From NCBI GenBank assembly GCA_016110215.1, contig JADWQD010000023.1, positions 248,001 to 312,000 of the forward strand: DNA of 64,000 nt. The letters are read 5' to 3'. A program made the translations under genes and the position numbers. The notes under the pieces are model-generated. The model saw only the letters and a list, made by a program, of their open reading frames with translations. It was not told where the DNA came from and searched no databases. Positions 56,381-64,000 of the stretch are shown here, piece by piece; within the stretch, counting starts at the first letter, position 1; every line of letters starts with the position of its first letter. This DNA comes from Capronia americana. Lineage: Eukaryota > Ascomycota > Eurotiomycetes > Chaetothyriales > Herpotrichiellaceae.

Positions 56381-59300
56381 TTTATACTATAAACTAAGCT
56401 TAGATTTAAAGTAAAATAATAAAGATAATATAATAAGATTAGTACTATTAGATAAAGCTTATCTAGACGGTTTAAATAATATAACTTTTATTTAATAATA
56501 TTTTATAATAAGTATAGTAATTATTACTAAAGATATAATTATTATAGTAGTATATAGTAAGTTAGTTAAGGGTCGCTAAGAGCGTAATAATTTAAAATCT
56601 AATTTAGTATTATATACTAAGAGTATAATAATTTCTAACTAATCTAGTATTATATACTAAGAGTATAATAATTTTACTTATAGTCTTATATTCTAACTTA
56701 CTATAATATAGCCTTATATTTATTATATTATAGCCTCTTATATTTACTATACTATAGCCTTTTATAAAGTATACTATAATATAGGTCTATACTCTACTAT
56801 AACTTAATATTTATAGCTTATTTTTATAACGCTTTATTAATAGTAATTTTATAACTAAGTTTAATATAAATACTTATTTATATCTTTAATATATATAATA
56901 TAGAGATAAATAATCTTTTAAATTATTTATTTTTTAAGTTATATATACTTATTTATTACTTAATTTTAATCTTCCTCTTTATTATATTTTACTCTCCTTT
57001 ATTTAGTATATATAAATAATATAAAATTTTATTTACTTTAACTTATAGTAATACTCTTTCTATTTATATAACTATATATTTAAAGTACTAGTCTTACCCC
57101 TCTTTATAGCCGCTCTATTTAACTAATAGTAAATAGTAAAGAATAGAGTAGAGACTCTTAGCTATAGTAATAAATATATAGCTATAAAAGTAGTAGACTT
57201 ATATATTAGCTAGGAAAGCGCTAAATATAACTCTAGTAAATATTTAATATATTATATATAAATAAATATTTATTTTAATATACTCTTATTTAGCTAATAT
57301 AAGTAATAATAACTATAAGAGTTCTACTAAATAAAATACTACTCTTAGTAATACTATATAACCTTTCTATATTCTCCGAAAACTCTATATTTTTCTAGAT
57401 CTAAAATACTTATATATCTAAATATTAACTAATCTAATTATAATACTAACCTAAAAAAAAAGATATATATTTATAGTAAGCGATAAAATTATTATTATTA
57501 ATATTAAATTAAATATTTACCTCTTTATTATATATATATTTAAATATATTATTTTAAAAGTTATTAAGCTATAAATTCTATAGAAAGTATAGAAATATAA
57601 ATATAATAAATTTATTATTAACTATTTATAAGTTTACTTAAATAAGCTATAATTAATAAACTCTATTCTTATAACTAATAAAGTATCTTTATATAAGTTT
57701 ATATCTCTAAATCTATATAGCTATATCTATAAAGAGTTTAACTATAATTCTAAATAGCGGTTTAGCTATAAATAAATATATATAAGTAGAGATAATTATT
57801 AAAAACTAAGGTAAGTATAAAGAAATAATATATATCTCTATAAGGTAATAAACTATAATAACCGCTAAAGTAAAGGTACTTTATATAGTACTTAATAAGA
57901 GGCCCTAAATAAATATTTATTATAGTACTAAACTATTTTATATATTAGTTAAAGTTATTATTAAATAAATAAACTCTTAAATTATTTATATTACTAGATA
58001 TAAATTACTATTTATTAATTAATATAAATATTCCTCTCTATTATATTCTTTACTTATCTATAAATAATCTAATATCTTATTTATTTTAATAGTAATTAAC
58101 TCTTTTAATACTAGTAACCGCTATTAAAGTAAGAGTCTTTTTACTCCCTCCTTACTATTAACTATATCTAACTAAATAGATAATAGTAGAGGAAGGTAGA
58201 AAGAACCCGACTTAAGGTATAGAAGGTTTTTTAACGGAGATTATAACTTTACCTACTAGTTAGGTGAGTATTTAACCTAAATCTTATATATAGTATAATA
58301 TTATTTATAAATAATTATTTATTCTAATATACTTTTATTTAGCTAATATAGCCGACGATAATAGTAATAATCTATCTAAGAGCGTGAGCGCTCACTATAT
58401 TATTATATAATTATTTTATCTTTACTTATCTCCTTCTTTACTTAACTTTTCGGGGTTAAATTATATATAGTTCTTAATAAATAGACTTTACTTAAGAGAT
58501 AATTTAGAACTATATATATTAATATATAATAACTATACTACTACCCTAAAAATACTAGAATATATTTTTCTATTTATAGAGTACCTAGTAAATATACTAT
58601 TCCCTAAAGCGCTAAAGCTTAAAATCCTTAAAGCGATCTAAGTATTTAAATATAATAAATAGGAGGTTAGCTATTTACTAGTTTATCTTAATAAAATTTA
58701 ATTAGCGGAGCCCGTCCTTTTAATCGACGGATATTCGTTATACTAGTTTATCTCTAAGAATATATTTAAAGATTATAATAATTAATTTAAATAGTGTCTC
58801 GGCTATAAAGATATATAAGTAGACTAAGCGGTCTAGAGAAACCGATATAGAGATTAAGAGATTAGATATTTATCTCTTAATTAAATAAATAGCGGCGATA
58901 AGAGGTACTTTAGGTAATATATAAGTAAGTTAGAAAAAGATAAATAAATATTTATTTTAGTACTAGGCTATTTTTATATATTAGTTAAAGCTACTACTAC
59001 TCTATAGATAGCACTAGATATAAATAATTCTAAATTCTATTTATACCCCCTCCTCCCCTTAGTAAGTCTTAGTAGTAATATAAATAATATACTATATTAC
59101 TATAAAATTTACTATACTCTTAGTAATAATATTAATAATATACTATACTACTATAAAATTTACTATACTTAAAAGTCTTAGCGGCGGTCTATCCTTAAAT
59201 ATTTTATCTCTACTTAATTAAACTTAAACTTCTATTCTATTTTCCGTCGTCTTATAAATAAGATCTAAAATTATTTATTCTACTTTACTTAGATAATTAG

Positions 59301-62300
59301 TAAGCTAAGATTAAATAATTATTTATAATTACCGCTAAATAATACTACTAACTCTTTAGATAAGTTAGAGCTCTTACTATAGATAAATAATTATTTATTC
59401 TATATCTTTTCTATTAAGAGAGATTCTACTCTCCTCTATATATTAAAAGAGCTCTAAGGTAAGTATAACTATAGATATTCTAGCCTTAGACCTCTATTTA
59501 GTATAGTTATATACTTCCCTATAATATAACTATATAAGGTCTCTAATACTAATCTATAGTATATAGCGCACTACTCTTATATTACTTTTCCTACTATTAA
59601 AACTAAGTATAAATAATTATTTATCTTTATTAAACTCTAAGTATAATTATAGTATAATCTATTTATAATAATCGTCTAACCTAATATTTATTAAAAAATC
59701 CTATAATAAATAATAATTACTAAATAGCCTAACTTATCTTATAGTATTATATATAGTAATAGCTATAATATTAAGGACCCTAGTTTTATTATACCTAAGG
59801 AGTTAAATTAGTAGAGACTAGTAATAACTTTACTATAGCTAAACTTAGTAAAATTTATAACTCACCTTAGAGAGGGTAGTAAAGTATTATATCTTCTCTC
59901 TATATAACTAATCTACTAACTAACCTAGCGAAATATAGATATCTAGTAATATAGCGCCGCGATAAAAGTAAATTATAGATAATAATAAGTTATTATTATT
60001 ATTCTCTTCTTTTATAGATAATAATAACTAAGAGTTAATATATAAAAATTCCTCTCTAAGTATAGTAATAAAAGATAATAAAAGTATAATAGTAAAAAAT
60101 AATAAAAGTAGAGAAGTTAATACTACTAGTAATAGAGAACTTAAGAAAGTTATAAAAGCCCTTAAAATAGATATTAACTTATTATTTAATATTATATATT
60201 ACTATACTTTACTACTTAGTAAGTATTTATTTTATTTTAGAGTATAAATAATTATTTATATTAATATTTTATATAGATATTTAAACTTATCTCTTTAAAT
60301 ATAATAATATTAAGTATAGAATTAAACTTCTATTATATATAGCCTACTATATATAGTAAGTTAAAGAGATAATTATAGCTCTATACTTTATAAATAAAGT
60401 TATCTTTAAAGTAAGACTTATAAAAAATATACTAAAGGCTATTCTAAGGTTCTTTTCTTATATCTAATAGCGCTAAATAATACTCCTAGAAAAGATCTAT
60501 AGTTTATAAGTAATAAAATAAAGCTTTTTAATTATATAGCTAAATCTAAAACTTAAATACTACTATATATTCTTTAAGGTACTAAAGCTATTAGTAAAGC
60601 TAATTAATAATCTCTATACTTAGTACTTAATAGTAAATTCGGCTCTTATTAAAGTATATAACCTAGCTAAATAAGTTACTAAAACTAAAATAAAGTAAGA
60701 CTATTAAAATAAGCTCTTCTTCTTTTTTAAGTTATATAATATAGAATTATAAATAATATATCTAGTTAAGTAAAAGAATAAGTTACTTAGCCGCGGCTAA
60801 AATATTCCTTATAATATTATAGCTATAACCTTAAATAAAGCTATAGTATAGTATATAGAGAAGATATCTTCTCTACTAGTAATCTAGTTTAGATTACCTA
60901 ATCCTAAAACTAATAAAACCTCCCTTAAAAAGGTTAAAGCTATTTAGTAGAAAATAGTAAAGTTATATTTATCTATATAAATATATAAACTAGATATAGA
61001 TACTAATCTTTTATATTATAAAAAATAAATAAATATTTATATTAATATATAAAGTAGAAATTATTACCTTTAAATATAGTATACTTAATAAAAGTAAAAT
61101 TTAGTTAAAACTTTTATAATTTACTATATATTATATATTATAAGTAGTATATTTTATTATTCTATATTATTTCTTTAATAAAATTATCTTTAAGGCTAAA
61201 TATATACTTAATAATAAGTCTAATATTCTTTAAGTATACTTTAATTTATAGAAACTTTAAAAAAAAATAAAATCTATTAACCCTAAAGACCTTAAGGTAT
61301 TATATACTATATATATTACCTTAGATAATAATACTCTTATAGAATATTACCTAAAGATAGTATACGGGCTACCCTTAAAATTCGCTTTAGACTTCCGATA
61401 CTAGTATAGTAATAACCTTATCACTACTATAGAGGCTAAAGATCTTATATATATAATTAAAGATATACTAGAAAAAGACGCGGATATTTAAACTAAGAAA
61501 GACCTAATTACTTTTATCTCTACTTACTAATATAAGCTAGACTTATTATACCTTAAGACTACTATAAATATAGTATTTACTTATACTTAAATAAGAGTAT
61601 ATAGTATACTTAGTAATACCGTTAAAGAAGCGCTTTAATATATATAGGCTACTAAGATAGCTTATAGTAGAGACCTATAAACCTTTTAATAGTAAATAAA
61701 TAAATATTTATACTAATATATTATAGAACTTAACGCTAATAATAACCTAGTATAATATAGGGCCCTTACTTATCTTATACTTAATCTATATAAAGAATAC
61801 TTAAAGCTAATACTTAAGAGTAAAGAAGTTAGCTAATAAACCTACTCTAATATATATAAGCGCCTATATTTAAGTTTAATATTAATAAGAGATATTTTAG
61901 CCCTCCTTAAACTAATTAATTATATTAAGATATCTCTTATCTATAATAAGCGATTCGGCGCCGGCGCTATATAAATAATTATTTATACTAATATATATTA
62001 GTTAATCTCTACTTAAAAGATAATAAAGATATAACTACTATTTCTATATCTAAGTCCGTTATCTTAGTAATAAAGAAGATAATTTAATAAACCGGTACTA
62101 AGTTAGTAAGATAATACTAATTAATTAACGTGATTATTAAAGAGGACTAAAGTAAGTCTTTAGATATAAAATATAATATTCTTAAGGTCGCTATCTAAAT
62201 ATACTAAATAAATAGCGTTACTAATCTTAAATTAATAGATATTACTAACCTTAATTTAACTAATAATATAGTTAATAAAGACTTAATACTAATAATAATT

Positions 62301-64000
62301 TAAGAAAATACTATAGCTATTATCTTAATATAGATACTATATTTTAATACTATATAAACTATAAGTTAGCTTTTAGTCTATAAATAATTATTTATACTTA
62401 ACTTTTATATAAATTAATAGTCCGGAAGAGTAGCGGCCCCTTATCTTTTTCTATATCTAGAAACTTAAGAGATCTATAAAGAAGTAGATCTTCTATTTTA
62501 ATAGTATATATTATATAATAATATCTATATACTAGTCTAACCTCTAGGCTAGCGTTAAATATACCGCTAAAGTAATAAGTAAATAGGCTAGCGCTAAAAT
62601 AATTCTATAAGCTTCTACTATTAACTAACTATAGGCTTTATATTAAAAGTATAAGTCTACCCTAGCTAATATACTAAAAGAAGTCCCTATTCTACTATAG
62701 AACCCTACCCTAAAATATAAACTATAGCTTAACTATAGTTTTTATTATTAATAAGCGCGTATAGAAATATATACCTTAAGTAATATATTAAGTTTAATCC
62801 TAAAGACTATTAAGGTAAGTAGCGCGCTATATTTAAGTAATAAATAATTATTTATACTAACTTTTAATAAATAGTAATATAGATTATTAACTTAGTTAAC
62901 TATAAAAAGGTCTCTCTAAAGTTCTATACTATAATATATATAAATAAGTATAATATTACCTAAATAGACTTTAAGAGTAACTATTATTTATATCTTTATA
63001 ATCTCTACCTATAATAAGAGCGGAAAGAGAAAAAGAATATAAATAAAAATAATATCCCTAATATTAATAAGTAATTTTAATTCTTCTATACTAAGTATTT
63101 CGCCTAAGTATCTATAAACTCTAAGTAATACTATATACTTCTTATTAATTCCGCCTAACGAAAACTAGTAAACCGCTAGTATAAGTTTAATTTTAGGCGC
63201 GCGATATTTTATATATACTAGTTTATATAGGCGGCTAGTTTCTATATAGATAAGGTAGGGCTATTCTCCTTTAATAAATAATTATTTAACTCTATAGTAG
63301 TATATAGACTAAATACTAATTATATTTATATTAGTTTTAGTTAGCTATTATTAAGTTAATATTAAAAACTATTATAAGAGCCCTTAGCTTATATATTAGC
63401 GTTATACTTACTAAAGATCTAAATCTATTAACCTAAGTTAGAGTTTCTAAAGATAATATTAATTCTCTATATATTCTCTTCTTTTCTTACTCTACTAATA
63501 ATTATAATAAGTAATTTTCTATAAAGTCTAACTAGTTTATTAATAAAGCGGAAAACTTATAGTACTAAGAAGTATTTTAGTTAGCTAATACTCTTAATAA
63601 TAAGACTATATCCTTTAAATATTAGCGACCAGAATTTTATTATAATTTAAATTATAAGAAACTTATAAAATTATATACTATTTTATATAAGTCGCGCTAT
63701 TAAATTCCTTAATACTATAATATACTTATATACTATAGTAAAAATAGAAAGATTCTTTATTAACTAATATATTATATTCTCTACTTTATAAATCCTATCT
63801 AAACTAAGCTAGTTAATATTAATAAATTATAAAGAAATAAAGACCTTATTATCTTAATTTAATAGGGGTATTTTCTATTTTTAGCTATAGTTAATAATAA
63901 TAAACTCCCTAACCTTATAGTTAACTAATTTAATAATAATAAGATTAGTAATAAAGAAAACGCTAAGAAAAAGAAAGATAAATATATTATTATTTAATTC
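56381..64000 (+). repeat. Repeat unit copy C, runs off the window
   Basis: It begins TTTATACTATAAACTAAGCT and is collinear with copy A to the window end (64000 corresponds to about 43164 in A). It is the most strongly AT-converted copy in its first half. It carries the undisturbed chromovirus target site near 61450. Its tandem arrays have three 40-bp and two 51-bp units. The end of the unit and any further copies lie outside the window. Confidence 0.85.

Larger units (their letters stand above)
31411..64000. other. RIP-degraded, AT-rich repeat compartment
   Basis: From 31411 onward the sequence is mostly A and T. CpA and TpG dinucleotides are almost absent and TpA is in great excess, while CpG islets survive. 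Related copies differ almost only by C/T and G/A changes, as expected of repeat-induced point mutation acting at CpA. The right border lies outside the window. Less-mutated patches remain near 32450-32700 and 49460-50250. No intact gene is visible anywhere in it. Confidence 0.93.

Overview
The window looks like a chromosome segment from a filamentous ascomycete (Pezizomycotina). Genes in its left half have short spliceosomal introns of about 45-85 nt, with GTAAGT/GTGAGT-type donors, CTAAC/CTGAC-like branch sites and CAG/TAG acceptors. The proteins belong to typical fungal families: a Zn2Cys6 activator, a fungal transcription-factor domain without a zinc cluster, UNC93/DUF895-type transporters, a PhyH dioxygenase and a microbial-type PARG. 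The right half carries the signature of repeat-induced point mutation (RIP): extreme AT richness, near absence of CpA/TpG, and repeat copies that differ almost only by C-to-T and G-to-A transitions. I cannot name the genus.

Layout. Positions 1-7.5 kb hold a compact neighbourhood: an UNC93-like membrane transporter (+), a convergent Zn2Cys6 regulator (-), a RidA/YjgF-type protein (-) and a PhyH-type Fe(II)/2-oxoglutarate oxygenase (-). Regulator, transporter, oxygenase and RidA side by side resemble a small metabolic cluster, but no core synthase is present. From 7.5 to 10.5 kb I see no intact gene, only a weak short-chain dehydrogenase relic. From 10.5 to 23.5 kb there are five long, mostly unfamiliar genes: a zinc-ribbon protein with a microbial-type PARG domain, a zinc-ribbon/SR-rich protein with a 15-bp minisatellite, a long coiled-coil protein, a protein with a possible GIY-YIG-like segment, and an orphan with an acidic tail in another frame. 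From 24.5 to 31.4 kb there are two tandem regulators that lack a zinc cluster and a second UNC93-like transporter.

At about 31.41 kb, directly after that transporter's stop codon, the sequence changes to RIP-degraded DNA and stays so to 64 kb. This half contains a short LTR-like fragment, a minisatellite, about 3 kb of unassigned degraded DNA, and three head-to-tail copies (A, B, C) of a unit about 8.9 kb long. Copy A is complete (35468-44347). Copy B is truncated at its 3' end, and C runs off the window. Copy B is interrupted at a precise site by a Ty3/Gypsy chromovirus (49462-55594) with 364-bp LTRs and an ATATA target duplication. The chromovirus pol gene, on the minus strand, has a visible RT motif, PPT and C-terminal chromodomain.

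The most unusual signal is the repeat unit itself. It is not a retroelement I recognise. It seems to encode several multi-exon proteins on the plus strand, including two internally paralogous ones. Its apparent introns share a near-palindromic core (ATAAATAATTATTTAT and variants) followed by a branch-like CTAAT and an AG, at least 15 times in 8.9 kb. All function assignments rest on reading motifs by eye; no database search was possible.
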